Shown here piece by piece: positions 45,520 to 54,235 of a DNA stretch of 64,000 bases. The stretch lies in the NCBI GenBank assembly GCA_041395325.1, contig JAWLAT010000005.1, forward strand, positions 205,906-269,905, given 5' to 3'. Origin of the DNA: JAWLAT01 sp041395325 (GTDB lineage Bacteria; Pseudomonadota; Gammaproteobacteria; Xanthomonadales; SZUA-5). The notes under the pieces are model-generated. The model was not told the DNA's origin, searched no databases, and worked only from the letters and a program-made list of their open reading frames with translations. Positions within the stretch are counted from its first letter, which is position 1. Every line of letters begins with the position of its first letter. The position numbers and the translations under genes are program-made.

Positions 45520-47123
45520 CTACGCCGCCGGCAATCCGGCCGCGACCAGCGCACCGGTGATTAACTCGCGATGAGCGGGATCGCGATAGGGGAAGCTGCG
45601 CTCGAACACGCGCACCGAATAGCCGGCATGGCTGTTGGCCGCCTGCTGGGCCAGCAGGCGGGCCTGCTCCGGCTGCCCAGCCAGCTGCAGACAGGCGGCA
45701 GCGACGGCGCGGATATGGAAATGCGCGTTGGGTTCGCGGGTGGCTTCCACCGCCCAGCGGATGGCGGCCTCGTGATCGCCCTGAATGGCCAGCGCCAGCG
45801 CGCGCGATGACTTCATGGCGAACAACAACGGGTCGTAGGGACTGAAGCGCCGGGCCGCATCCAGGTCAGTGATGGCAGCCTCCGGCAGACCGGCGTGTAC
45901 CCGCACAAAGCCACGGGCATAGGTGCCCTGGGCATAGTTCGGGTTGAGCACGAGGGCCTGATCGAGCGAGGCCATGGCGTCGTCATGCTGACTGGCAAGG
46001 AAGCGGGCGCGCCCCAGCACCCAGTGGCACATGGCGTCGCGCACATCCAGCGCGACGCTCTGCTCGGCGTGCTCGACCGCCGTGCGGATGTGCTGCTCGG
46101 CGTCACCATCGGTGTTCAGAAAGGCGTGCAGATAGTGATTGAAGGACAGCCCCGCGCTGGCGCGGGCGAAATGCGGATCGATCCGTTGCGCCCGCACCAG
46201 CAATTCGCGCGCCTGCACCGAGTCGTCGGCGGTGAAGCGATAGCTGTGCCACATCGCGCGGTGGAAGCAGGCCCAAGCATCCAGATGCTCGGTGGGCAAC
46301 ACGCGCACCCGGTCCATTTCTGCCCGCTCGATCTCGGGCAACAGTGCGGCCACGACCGATTCGACCACATCGTCCTGCACCTGGAAGATGTCATCCAGCG
46401 CGCGATCGAAACGTTCGGTCCAGATCACTCGCTGCGTGGCGGCCTCGGCCAGATTGACCGTCACCCGCAGGCGCCGATCCTGCCGCTGCGATGAGCCATG
46501 CAGCAGATAGCGCACCCCCAGTCGTTGCCCGATCTCGGTCAGCGGCAGACGCGCGGCGGCCAGTCGTCGCGCCGATTCGCGAGCCACCACGAACAGCCCC
46601 TGCAGGCGCGACAACCGAGCGTTCAGATCGACCGCCAGACCCTCGACGAAGACGTCCGGCGCTGCGCCCATGCCCAGGCTCTCAAAACCCAGCAGGGCAA
46701 TCGAGGGCATTGACGGCAGCGCGGGTGGATCCTGCAGATCGGCCAGCGGCGTGAGCCTGGACACCACCCGCAGCGGCGTGGGTTCGATCCTAGACGGTGA
46801 CTCGATTCGCGGCGCCACGGGCTCGATTGCGGCGACAAAGCGGAAACCATGACCACGAACGGTGCGAATGATGGCCTGACGCTCGCCGCAATCGCCACCG
46901 CCTTGCGGGCCAGCTTGACGGCGTTGCTCAGCGTGGCCTCGGTGACCACCTTGCCCGGCCAGACCTCGGCCAGCAGTTCGTCCTTGCTGACGGCGCGGTG
47001 CGGATGGGTCAGCAACAGCAGCAGGGTCTTGAAGACCAGCGGTTCGACCGGCACGACAGCGCCCTGGCGACGCAACTCCACCGCGGCCGAATCGACTTCG
47101 CAATCTGCAAATCGGACGTGCAC
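45520..47123 (-). pseudogene. CadC-like regulator with winged helix and TPRs, broken by a -1 frameshift
   Basis: The N-terminal part (GTG at 47123, MHVRFADCEVDSAAVELRRQ) encodes an OmpR/CadC-type winged helix: PLVFKTLLLLLTHPHRAVSK, DELLAEVWPGKVVTEATLSN, AVKLARKAV. It then loses frame near 46896. The following segment GERQAIIRTVRGHGFRFVA, which should complete the winged helix, is in the next frame, together with the whole C-terminal half (SIALLGFESLG, ALDDIFQVQDDVVESVVAAL, TPR-like repeats). One extra G in GTGGCGATTGC restores GKAVGDCGERQ-type sequence. Either a real mutation or a sequencing error in a G run. The gene is divergent from the tautomerase gene. Confidence 0.8.
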
Positions 47124-47331
47124 GATCCGGACCGGTGGCGGCTGGCCAGCCAATGATATCGCAGCCTTCACATTTCTCTTGAACGCCCCCCCGCGAACCC
47201 TCAGCAAAGCCTCAAGCAAGCTTCCGGACATCCTCAAGCTTGGCGGCGGCCCGATCCCTAGAGTGCTCACCACGGCAGCACGGCCACACGCCGATGAAGC
47301 CGCAACCCTCTCATCTCTAGGAGTCAAGCTC

Positions 47332-47562
47332 ATGCCACTGGTCGATGTTCACGTCATCAAGGGTGTTTTCAGCAAGGAACAGAAGCAGGACATCATTACC
47401 CGCATCACCGACACGATGGTCGCCATTGAGGGCGAAGCGCTGCGCGGCGTCACCTGGGTCCGCATCGTCGAGGTCAACGAAGGTGAATGGGCCATCGGCG
47501 GACAACCGCTGACCGCCGCCATGGTGCACCAGATGCAAGGCGCCGCCGCCCAGGCCGCCTGA
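47332..47562 (+). CDS. 4-oxalocrotonate tautomerase family enzyme
   Basis: 76 residues starting MPLVDVHVIKGVFSKEQKQD; Pro directly after the initiator Met is the catalytic general base of the family. ITRITDTMVAIEGEALRGVTWVRIVEVNEGEWAIGGQPL matches the second half. AGGAG 8 bases before ATG 47332 fixes the start. Normal length for a hexamer-forming member. The adjacent regulator is divergently transcribed and may have controlled it before being frameshifted. Substrate unknown. Confidence 0.92.
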   Translation: MPLVDVHVIKGVFSKEQKQDIITRITDTMVAIEGEALRGVTWVRIVEVNEGEWAIGGQPLTAAMVHQMQGAAAQAA

Positions 47563-47674
47563 CCCACGCGGGCACCCTGCCCCACTGGCTGGATGCGACC
47601 GGGTCGGTCCATCCAGCCAACACCCCGACTGCCTGCCAAGCGGCACGCCGGTCGCCCCGTCCAGGAGTACGAAG

Positions 47675-49093
47675 ATGTCTCTCATGATCCAGCGCCTGCT
47701 GTGCGCGTGGCTGTGCCTGTGCGCCCTGCAGACACCGGCGTCAGCCGCCGAACAGGTCCGACTCAGCCAGGCCAGCGGCCTGGGCAACACGCAAGGCACC
47801 GCGGTCGAACCCGCAGTGGCCTACAACGCCGATCTCAATCAGTTGCTGGTGGTCTGGTGGGGCCAGGACAACCTGCTGGGCGGCAGCAGCCGCTTCAAGA
47901 TTTCTGCCCGACGAGTCGATGCCACCACCGGGCAGGCGATCGGCCCGACCATTCGAGTGGACAGCGACAGCCTCGGTATCAATGCGGTGTCGCCGGTCGT
48001 GGCCTACAACCCCAACGCGCAGGAATACCTGGTGGTCTGGAGCAACGAATCCATCGGCGGTCACTACGAAGTGTTCGTGCAGCGTCTGGCAGGCAACACA
48101 CTGCAGCCGCTGTTGGCGCAACCGCGCCAGATCACCGAGATGGGCGGCGCCGGCGACGTGAACTTCTCCGCATTCTCGCCAGCTGTAGCCTTCAATCCCG
48201 ACCGCAACGAGTATCTGGTGGCCTTCATCGGCGCCGACTCTCGGGTCGGCATGACCGACCTGCAGCGCGACGTCTTCGTCCAGCGTCTGGCCGGCGCCAC
48301 CGCCAACGAGATCGGCACCGACGACATGCGCATCAGCACCGCCTCGACCGCCGATGGCGCGCGCCAGGTGAATACAGCCTCGGGGCTGGCCCTCGCCTAC
48401 TCAGGCATCAACCGCAACTACCTGGTGGTGTGGAGCGCCGATGATCCGGGCGCCGGGCTGGCGCAGGCCGAATACGAACTGTTTGCGCAGTTGATCGATG
48501 GCGCCACCGGCGTCGAAGAAGGCACCGACGATGCCCGCCTGACCACGGTGGGTCCGGCGGGCAATCCCTTCTTCGCGGCCGATCAACCCACCGTGACGGC
48601 CGAGGACGCCAACTTCACCATTGCCTATCGAGCCGACGTGGTTCAGGGCGTCAAGGAGATCCACGGAACCCGTGCCGGCGGCAGCACTGGCCTGCCCTTT
48701 GGCGGCCATAATCGCCTCAGCTTCACTACCGGTGGAGCCGCCCGCTGGCCCCGCATTGCGGTGGATGGCGCCAATGGTGAACTGGTCGTCGCCTTCCTGG
48801 CCGGCGAAGTTCTCGGCAGCAATCCGGTGTTCGAGACCGAAGTCTTCGTGCAACGCAGTACCCCCAGCCTGCAGCGCATCGGCGAGGAAGAACGCTGGAG
48901 CGTGCTGGGACCCGACGGCAGCAACGATTTCGGCCCACTCGACCGCCCTGCCTTGGCCCCGCTCGGTGCCAGTGGCGGCTACTACATCGGCTGGTCTGGC
49001 GACCATGATGCCGACGGTCAGATCGACAACGAGTTTGAGGTCTTCGGTCGCAGTTCGGTGGTGGAAGCGCTGTTCAGCGATGGCTTTGAGTGA
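47675..49093 (+). CDS. Exported seven-repeat propeller-like protein ending in FSDGFE
   Basis: 472 residues. The signal peptide is LLCAWLCLCALQTPASAAE; AGGAG precedes the ATG. Seven blade-like repeats carry the core SPAVAYNPNAQEYLVVWSNE (clear in repeats 1-4, weaker in 5-7), alternating with EVFVQRLAG and GTDDMRIS segments. This fits a single seven-bladed beta-propeller. The chain ends exactly at ALFSDGFE, the shared tag. Located between the tautomerase and a secreted hydrolase, each with its own ribosome site. Confidence 0.75.
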   Translation: MSLMIQRLLCAWLCLCALQTPASAAEQVRLSQASGLGNTQGTAVEPAVAYNADLNQLLVVWWGQDNLLGGSSRFKISARRVDATTGQAIGPTIRVDSDSLGINAVSPVVAYNPNAQEYLVVWSNESIGGHYEVFVQRLAGNTLQPLLAQPRQITEMGGAGDVNFSAFSPAVAFNPDRNEYLVAFIGADSRVGMTDLQRDVFVQRLAGATANEIGTDDMRISTASTADGARQVNTASGLALAYSGINRNYLVVWSADDPGAGLAQAEYELFAQLIDGATGVEEGTDDARLTTVGPAGNPFFAADQPTVTAEDANFTIAYRADVVQGVKEIHGTRAGGSTGLPFGGHNRLSFTTGGAARWPRIAVDGANGELVVAFLAGEVLGSNPVFETEVFVQRSTPSLQRIGEEERWSVLGPDGSNDFGPLDRPALAPLGASGGYYIGWSGDHDADGQIDNEFEVFGRSSVVEALFSDGFE

Positions 49094-49168
49094 GCTGGGA
49101 CCCAGCCCATTGTCGTGAGCTTTGTCGACGAATCACCGCTTGACCTGGCGGCTCGCCGGGGTGGCTAC

Positions 49169-49246
49169 GTATTGCCTGACTGCTTTTGCGGATCCTCCAG
49201 ACCAGTCCCGCAGCCACGACTGGCTTGGAGGATCCCTGGGCAATAC
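49169..49246. repeat. Long interrupted inverted repeat upstream of the hydrolase gene
   Basis: Paired blocks in order: GTATTGCC with GGCAATAC, GGATCCTCC with GGAGGATCC, and CCAGTC with GACTGG. Arms lie at 49169-49207 and 49218-49246. The structure lies in the gap between the preceding stop (49093) and the ribosome site at about 49259, so it may act as a terminator or 5'-leader structure. Confidence 0.6.
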
Positions 49247-49268
49247 CGACCTACTCCAGGAGATCTGC

Positions 49269-50792
49269 ATGCTCAAGCGTTTCGTCACCATCGCCGCCAT
49301 CGTGTTCAGCTGCCAGGCGGCGGCGGCACCCTGGCCTCGCGCCCTGCCCGACCCCTGCACCAATGTGCGTGACCGCGGTGATCTGAACACCACCGATTTT
49401 CCCAGTGCCAGCCAGACCAATCTGTGGGATGTCGCTTATCCGGACAGCTATGCCGGCATGTTGCCGGCGCTGCGCGGCGTGATCTTCATCGTCAATGCCA
49501 ACGGCGCTTCCGAGGGGCACTATCGCCGGCTGGGCGAGCATCTGGCCAGACAGGATTTCCTGGTGCGGCTGATTGCACGACCCGGCGCGGACTTCGCGAC
49601 GACGCACGTAGCCAACGCGATGCACGAGACCTTCGCGCAGTTCGGCCTGCCGGTGGATTTTCCGGTGGTGCTGCTGGGCCACAGCAAGGGCGGCGGCAGC
49701 GTGCTGGAGGTGACCCGGCTTTATCACGACGCCTACAACATCGACGCCGTCATCAACCTGGCACCCAATGCCCAGGGCGCCGTCGGCTTTCTCGGCAGCG
49801 AGGCCCCGGCCTATCTGGGTCTGTACGGCTCCCAGGATGAGGATATGGCAGGCACCAGCGGCAATCCGCGCGAAGCCTTCATGGCCTACGATCTGATCAA
49901 TGGCGAATGGACCACCGCCAGTCCGCTCAGTCGCTGGTTCGTGGTCAACAACAACATGATCGACAAGGCCATGGTCTACGTGCGCGGTGCCGATCATTCC
50001 GGCTTCATCCGGCACGAGGGGCTGTTCACTTCACTCGCCTATCGCGACTACCTGAGCAGGGACGACCAGTTCTGCATCGCCAAGGCCTACACCACGGCCT
50101 TCCTGGACTGGAAGCTTGGCGGCATCGATGACTATCGAGCCATGTTCTACGGTGATATTCGCCCCCCCAGTGTGGCCGCGATCCACACGGACGCTGTCGA
50201 CTACTTTGGCAATCCCGCCGGCCAGCCGGTCGAGATCTTCCATCAGTTCAGCCCGCGCAAGCGCTACGTACTGGCCGACTTCTGGAGTACGCCGGCGCTG
50301 ACGACGAGCTTCAACATGCAAGCGACCACGCTCTATCCGTTCGCCCAGGACAGCCGCGCCCGGCATGAAACGCGTGCATTGCGACTGGCCTGGCAGAGTC
50401 ATCCGTCGATGCGGGCGCTCACCATCGCCGTGCCCAGCAACCGTCGACGACTGTCGGCTTTCGATACGCTGCAGTTCCGTATCGGTCAGATCAACACCGG
50501 CCAGGCCACCTCGGCCAATACCGACCAGTCCGAACCCACGCTGCTGCTGTCGCTGGTCGACGGCAATGGCTACAGCGTCAATCATTTCATCAGCAGCTAT
50601 GGGCGCATCCCCGGTCACGACCGGCGTCAGGACGGCAGCCGCGGACACAGCCACATGAACACGATCCGCATCCCAATGGCCGACCTGGACAGCATCAACC
50701 TGGCCGATGTCCGGCAGGTCAAGTTCTGGGTCTTTCCCAACAGCAGGGGCGAGGTGATGATCGACAGCATCGAGGCGGTGTACGACTACTGA
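49269..50792 (+). CDS. Secreted alpha/beta hydrolase with C-terminal accessory domain
   Basis: 507 residues from ATG 49269 (AGGAG upstream), signal peptide MLKRFVTIAAIVFSCQAAAA. The hydrolase core has the strand/oxyanion segment GVIFIVNANGASEGHYRRLG, the nucleophile elbow LLGHSKGGGSV (Ser in GHSKG), APNAQG and GADHSGFIRHEG with the probable catalytic His. The C-terminal 200 residues form a beta-rich module (LSAFDTLQFRIGQINTGQ, INLADVRQVKFWVFP) resembling carbohydrate-binding or lectin-like domains. An esterase or lipase acting outside the cytoplasm is likely; the substrate is unknown. Confidence 0.83.
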   Translation: MLKRFVTIAAIVFSCQAAAAPWPRALPDPCTNVRDRGDLNTTDFPSASQTNLWDVAYPDSYAGMLPALRGVIFIVNANGASEGHYRRLGEHLARQDFLVRLIARPGADFATTHVANAMHETFAQFGLPVDFPVVLLGHSKGGGSVLEVTRLYHDAYNIDAVINLAPNAQGAVGFLGSEAPAYLGLYGSQDEDMAGTSGNPREAFMAYDLINGEWTTASPLSRWFVVNNNMIDKAMVYVRGADHSGFIRHEGLFTSLAYRDYLSRDDQFCIAKAYTTAFLDWKLGGIDDYRAMFYGDIRPPSVAAIHTDAVDYFGNPAGQPVEIFHQFSPRKRYVLADFWSTPALTTSFNMQATTLYPFAQDSRARHETRALRLAWQSHPSMRALTIAVPSNRRRLSAFDTLQFRIGQINTGQATSANTDQSEPTLLLSLVDGNGYSVNHFISSYGRIPGHDRRQDGSRGHSHMNTIRIPMADLDSINLADVRQVKFWVFPNSRGEVMIDSIEAVYDY

Positions 50793-50942
50793 GCGCCATT
50801 CCAGACCCGCCACGCGGTGCGTGGCGGGTCTGCACCCACCATCGATCAACGATGCCCATCCAGGCATTGCACATGCGTTGACTGCGATGAACGGCTGCGG
50901 TCATTGGTGCTACAAGGGGCCGTCCTTCAGGGGGTCCAGACC

Positions 50943-51521
50943 ATGCCCTTCGTCAATTACAGCACCAAGGAAATCAACTGCACCGTCGGCTATTTCGGGC
51001 CGGCGGTTGCCGCACGATTGCGCAGCCAGCAGCTCATGCACGCAGGCTTGCGTCCAGTGGACCGCAGCAAGATCTTGTCGATTGGCAACGGTAGCGGACA
51101 GGTGCAGCAGTTCGACTTTCTGGCCTACGAGATCGGCACGCTGCGCGGCATGCCCTTCCGGGCGCATCTGTATTGCAGCGACTATGAAGGCATCAATGTG
51201 GTCGAGCACTCACTGCTCAAGCGCATCGATGGGATCATTTTCGTCGCCAGTACCGACCCGGCCAGGATGGCCGACAACCTGAGCTCGCTGCACGCCCTGA
51301 ACTCACTGCTGGCCGACTTGCGGAGCAGGCCAACAGACCAGCCGTTGTTCGCGCTGCAGTATCACGATGACGGCGGCGAAGCCTTGTCCACCGAGGCGAT
51401 GAACCAGCAACTGAATTCGACAGGCCACCCCACCTTCAACTCAGCCGACCACCACGAAGGCGGGGTCAAGGAAGCGGTCAAGGATCTGTTGCAGCGGATC
51501 CGCAGGCAGGCGATGGGTTGA
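50943..51521 (+). CDS. MglA-like protein lacking GTP-binding motifs (pseudo-GTPase)
   Basis: 192 residues, the usual MglA length. MPFVNYSTKEINCTVGYFGP corresponds to the MglA start (M-x-FINY-x-x-REIN-x-K-I-x-YYGP). LAYEIGTLRGMPFRAHLY, RIDGIIFVASTDPARMADNL and LFALQYHDDGGEAL align with the rest, including the C-terminal GGVKEAVKDLL. However the P-loop GPG-x-x-GKTTN is replaced by GPAVAARLRSQ, the DxPG switch-2 element by CSDYEG, and NKRD by HDDG. It therefore probably folds like MglA but cannot bind GTP normally. AGGGGG precedes ATG 50943. No MglB/roadblock gene is adjacent. Confidence 0.8.
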   Translation: MPFVNYSTKEINCTVGYFGPAVAARLRSQQLMHAGLRPVDRSKILSIGNGSGQVQQFDFLAYEIGTLRGMPFRAHLYCSDYEGINVVEHSLLKRIDGIIFVASTDPARMADNLSSLHALNSLLADLRSRPTDQPLFALQYHDDGGEALSTEAMNQQLNSTGHPTFNSADHHEGGVKEAVKDLLQRIRRQAMG

Positions 51522-51638
51522 TTGGCGGGACGGGCAGCGGACCGCGCCGTCTACGATCTGGCGCCAGACGGGATTGAACCACTCCAATCCACCAGGGGCA
51601 GGCCCTATGCTTGCGCACTCTTTCCTGGAGTTGGCCCG

Positions 51639-52685
51639 ATGGCCCTACGTGCGGCGGTGGTCGCTGGTCTGGTCCTGCTCCTGGGCGCCTGCGGCTCTGA
51701 CGACGCACCGGCGGGCTTTGAATCAGTCGCGTCAGCGCATCCGCGGTATCCCGGCGATGCCTGCCCCGACCTCGCCGGCAGCTATGCGCTGTCGCCTGAA
51801 GACGCCGCGCTGTTTCTGGATCGGTCGCCGCCTGACAACGCCGGCCATCCGGTCCGCCTCGCCATCGCCGACAATGCCCGTTCGGGCAGCGCCGTTCGGC
51901 CTGCCTACTGGGCCATGGATCGCGACGAGTTTCTCGCTTTCGCGCAGGACTTCCGCCAGCGTGATCCGGGCGCCTACGCCCGCTGGCGCAATTTGCTGCT
52001 GCGCGAGCAACTGCCTCGTGAAATGTTGTATGACACGGACGGCTGGATTGCCGCCACAACGCGCCTGGGTCCCTTCCAGGCGGTGCCGGCGGGACTGACC
52101 TTTATGCAGTGCCAGGACCATTGGGCACTGGTGAAGTCCGAGATGACCGCAGACTGGAGTCAGGAGCAGGAGATCTGGCTGGGACGCAACGAACAGGGTG
52201 CATTGCTGTTGAAGACGGTCACCTATGACCTCACCAGCTACAGCCTGTGGGGTGGTTCGACGTCCTTCCTGCGCAGCAACGCGCGCTATGACTGGCAGCA
52301 GCGACCCGTTTTTCCCAACATCGATACCACGGCGCTGAGTGCGGCCGATCTGCCCGCCGATCCCGTGACCGCTCGAACGGACAGCGTTTGTCCGGACCCG
52401 ACCTCAGCGCTGGTGACGGCCCAACAGTTCCTCCTGGCGCATCTACCGCCAGCGGGCGAGCTGACATTCTTCCAACCGCAGTTCGAAGGACGCGCCGTGG
52501 GCAATGCCCGTTGCGGGCAGATCCCGATCGAGATCGCCGTGCGCGTTCGCCAATCCGCCGACTTTCGGCGGTTGGAGCAGGCCATCGAGGCCCAAGCCGG
52601 CTATCGAATGGAACAGCTGCAAATTGGTCCAGCGAGCACCTCAACCACGGAAGTCGACTTCGTCCTGATCATGGAACTGGATTGA
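51639..52685 (+). CDS. Hypothetical lipoprotein
   Basis: 348 residues from ATG 51639 (GGAG 9 bases upstream). AGLVLLLGACGS is a clear lipobox. The mature part is soluble (YPGDACPDLAGSYALSPEDA, then LMQCQDHWALVKSEMTADWS, and a C-terminal ferredoxin-like stretch GYRMEQLQIGPASTSTTEVD). CPDL and other Cys are spaced for disulfides. Not recognised. It ends 18 bases before the convergent DUF350 gene. Confidence 0.72.
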   Translation: MALRAAVVAGLVLLLGACGSDDAPAGFESVASAHPRYPGDACPDLAGSYALSPEDAALFLDRSPPDNAGHPVRLAIADNARSGSAVRPAYWAMDRDEFLAFAQDFRQRDPGAYARWRNLLLREQLPREMLYDTDGWIAATTRLGPFQAVPAGLTFMQCQDHWALVKSEMTADWSQEQEIWLGRNEQGALLLKTVTYDLTSYSLWGGSTSFLRSNARYDWQQRPVFPNIDTTALSAADLPADPVTARTDSVCPDPTSALVTAQQFLLAHLPPAGELTFFQPQFEGRAVGNARCGQIPIEIAVRVRQSADFRRLEQAIEAQAGYRMEQLQIGPASTSTTEVDFVLIMELD

Positions 52686-52703
52686 CGCCGAGGTTGGCCC
52701 ACG

Positions 52704-53096
52704 TCAGTAGGTGATGCAGGCGGCGTTGATCAGCCCCACGCACACGCTCAGCCCACCCAACAAGGCGCCGTGCGCCGGCACTCCCTCGCCGATGCCGCGC
52801 GGTATGTCCGGGAGAATCCGGTCGATCAGGAGATAAACCAGCGCCTGCGCCGCCATGGCCAGCAAGGCCCACAGCAACATGTCCGGCAGGCTGACGCTGT
52901 GCGCAATGGCGCTGGCCAGCGGCAGGCTGAAACCGGCCACTGCACCGAGCAGGGCCAGACAGGCCGACAGGTTGCCGGCACGAATCAGGGCGAATTCCCG
53001 ATACGGCGTGATGTGCACGTAAAGCAGCACGAACAGCGCCAGCAGCACGCACGCGGCGACGAAGTAGCTGAAGAAACTCAGGATCTGCTCGATCAT
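52704..53096 (-). CDS. DUF350-family membrane protein (YjfL-like)
   Basis: 130 residues, four hydrophobic helices: FFSYFVAACVLLALFVLLYV, LSACLALLGAVAGFSLPLAS, MLLWALLAMAAQALVYLLID, and GALLGGLSVCVGLINAACIT. The ITPYREFALIRAGNLSACLA loop is the DUF350 signature and the two helix pairs form the repeat. ATG 53096 overlaps the stop of the synthase-like gene (ATGA), so it is the last gene of a three-gene operon. DUF350 proteins accompany glutathionylspermidine-synthase-like proteins in E. coli (yjfL/yjfC). Confidence 0.85.
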   Translation of the reverse strand: MIEQILSFFSYFVAACVLLALFVLLYVHITPYREFALIRAGNLSACLALLGAVAGFSLPLASAIAHSVSLPDMLLWALLAMAAQALVYLLIDRILPDIPRGIGEGVPAHGALLGGLSVCVGLINAACITY

Positions 53097-54235
53097 GGTG
53101 AGTCCGAATGGTTGAAGTAGTGAGGGACGAAGCGACTGCTGTTCTGCGTGATGGGACTGCGGTCCTCGCGGATGCCGATGCCGGCAGCCTGCTCGCCGAC
53201 GATCCACGCTCCGATGACCGGATAGTGACCGTCAAGGCAGGGCAAAGGCGCCGGTGCCTGGTAGATCCAGCCTTCCTCGCCATACGGTCCCGCGGTCTCA
53301 ATCGCGTCCCCCTGAGCGCTCAGCAGGCACACATTGGCACCCTCGCGCGAGTAGATCGGCTTGCGCACCGCGGGCCGGCCGAGGTCGTCGGCGAAGCTCG
53401 CCGCCAACAGGTTGGGGTGATCGGGGTAGCGCTGCCACAACAACGGCAACAGGGCCTTGGACGATAGCAGCAGCTTCCAGGGCGGCTCGAAATAGACCGT
53501 TTGAGCGTCCGCCAGGTACTCGGCGAAGTCGTCCTGCCACAGCCATTCCCACGGGTAGAGCTTGAACAGATGTGTGATCGCCTGTCCGTTCAGATCGACG
53601 AAACCACGACCATCGTCGGCATGGCCGATGGACTCGATATCGATCAGCACTGCACGCAGGCCAGCCTGCAGCGCCGTGTCCATCAGATAGCGCGTCGTGC
53701 CGCTGTCTTCCGGGTGACCGGCCAGTGCCGCAAAATGCACTTGTGTGCCAGGAATCAGACACTGCTGCCAGCGCGCAATGAGTTGCTCGTGGAGGGAATT
53801 GAACTGGTCTTCGCCACAGCGGCAATCCTGCAGCCAGAACCACTGCACCACACTGGCTTCGAGCAGACCCGTCGGCGTGTCGGCATTGAATTCCAATAGC
53901 TTGGGCGGTCGCGCCGAGCCATCCCAACTCAGGTCGAAGCGTCCATACAGGCTGCGATCGCCGCGGCACCACGAATGGGTGATCAGATCAGCGGCGGCAG
54001 CGCTGAGTCGGAACGCCGAGAAATCCTGCCGGCTGACCAGATCATCAACCAGTTCCAGGCACAGCTGGTTCAGTGTCTCGGCGGCGGCCTCGACAATTTC
54101 GATCTGTGCCAGCGAGAACGCATAGGCGGCCGACTCGTCCCAATAGCGGGCGCCATCGATCGTGTGAAAGTCGAAACCCAATTCCTCGCAATGACGCCGC
54201 CAATCCGGTCGCTCGACGCGTGCTTGCCGGCGCAT
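53093..54235 (-). CDS. Glutathionylspermidine-synthase-like ATP-grasp protein (YgiC/YjfC family)
   Basis: 380 residues. Seen in order: WRRHCEELGFDFHTIDGARYW at the N-terminus, LYGRFDLSWDGSARPPKLLEFNADTPTGLLEASV-type segment (ATP-grasp, with LEFNADTPT), FAALAGHPEDSGTTRYL, FKLYPWEWLWQDDFAEYL, and ARKPIYSREGANVCL-like RKPIYSREGANV, then GSY-like ending VIGAWIVGEQAAGIGIRED. These mark the synthetase domain without the amidase half of true GspSA, as in YgiC/YjfC, whose activity is not established. ATG 54235 overlaps the upstream stop. Confidence 0.9.
   Translation of the reverse strand: MRRQARVERPDWRRHCEELGFDFHTIDGARYWDESAAYAFSLAQIEIVEAAAETLNQLCLELVDDLVSRQDFSAFRLSAAAADLITHSWCRGDRSLYGRFDLSWDGSARPPKLLEFNADTPTGLLEASVVQWFWLQDCRCGEDQFNSLHEQLIARWQQCLIPGTQVHFAALAGHPEDSGTTRYLMDTALQAGLRAVLIDIESIGHADDGRGFVDLNGQAITHLFKLYPWEWLWQDDFAEYLADAQTVYFEPPWKLLLSSKALLPLLWQRYPDHPNLLAASFADDLGRPAVRKPIYSREGANVCLLSAQGDAIETAGPYGEEGWIYQAPAPLPCLDGHYPVIGAWIVGEQAAGIGIREDRSPITQNSSRFVPHYFNHSDSP

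Noticed and set aside
244..49093. FxDGFE endings as PEP-CTERM, GlyGly-CTERM or LPXTG signals
   Set aside because: No following hydrophobic helix or basic residues, no PEP, LPXTG or double Gly motif, and no sortase, exosortase or rhombosortase gene in the window.
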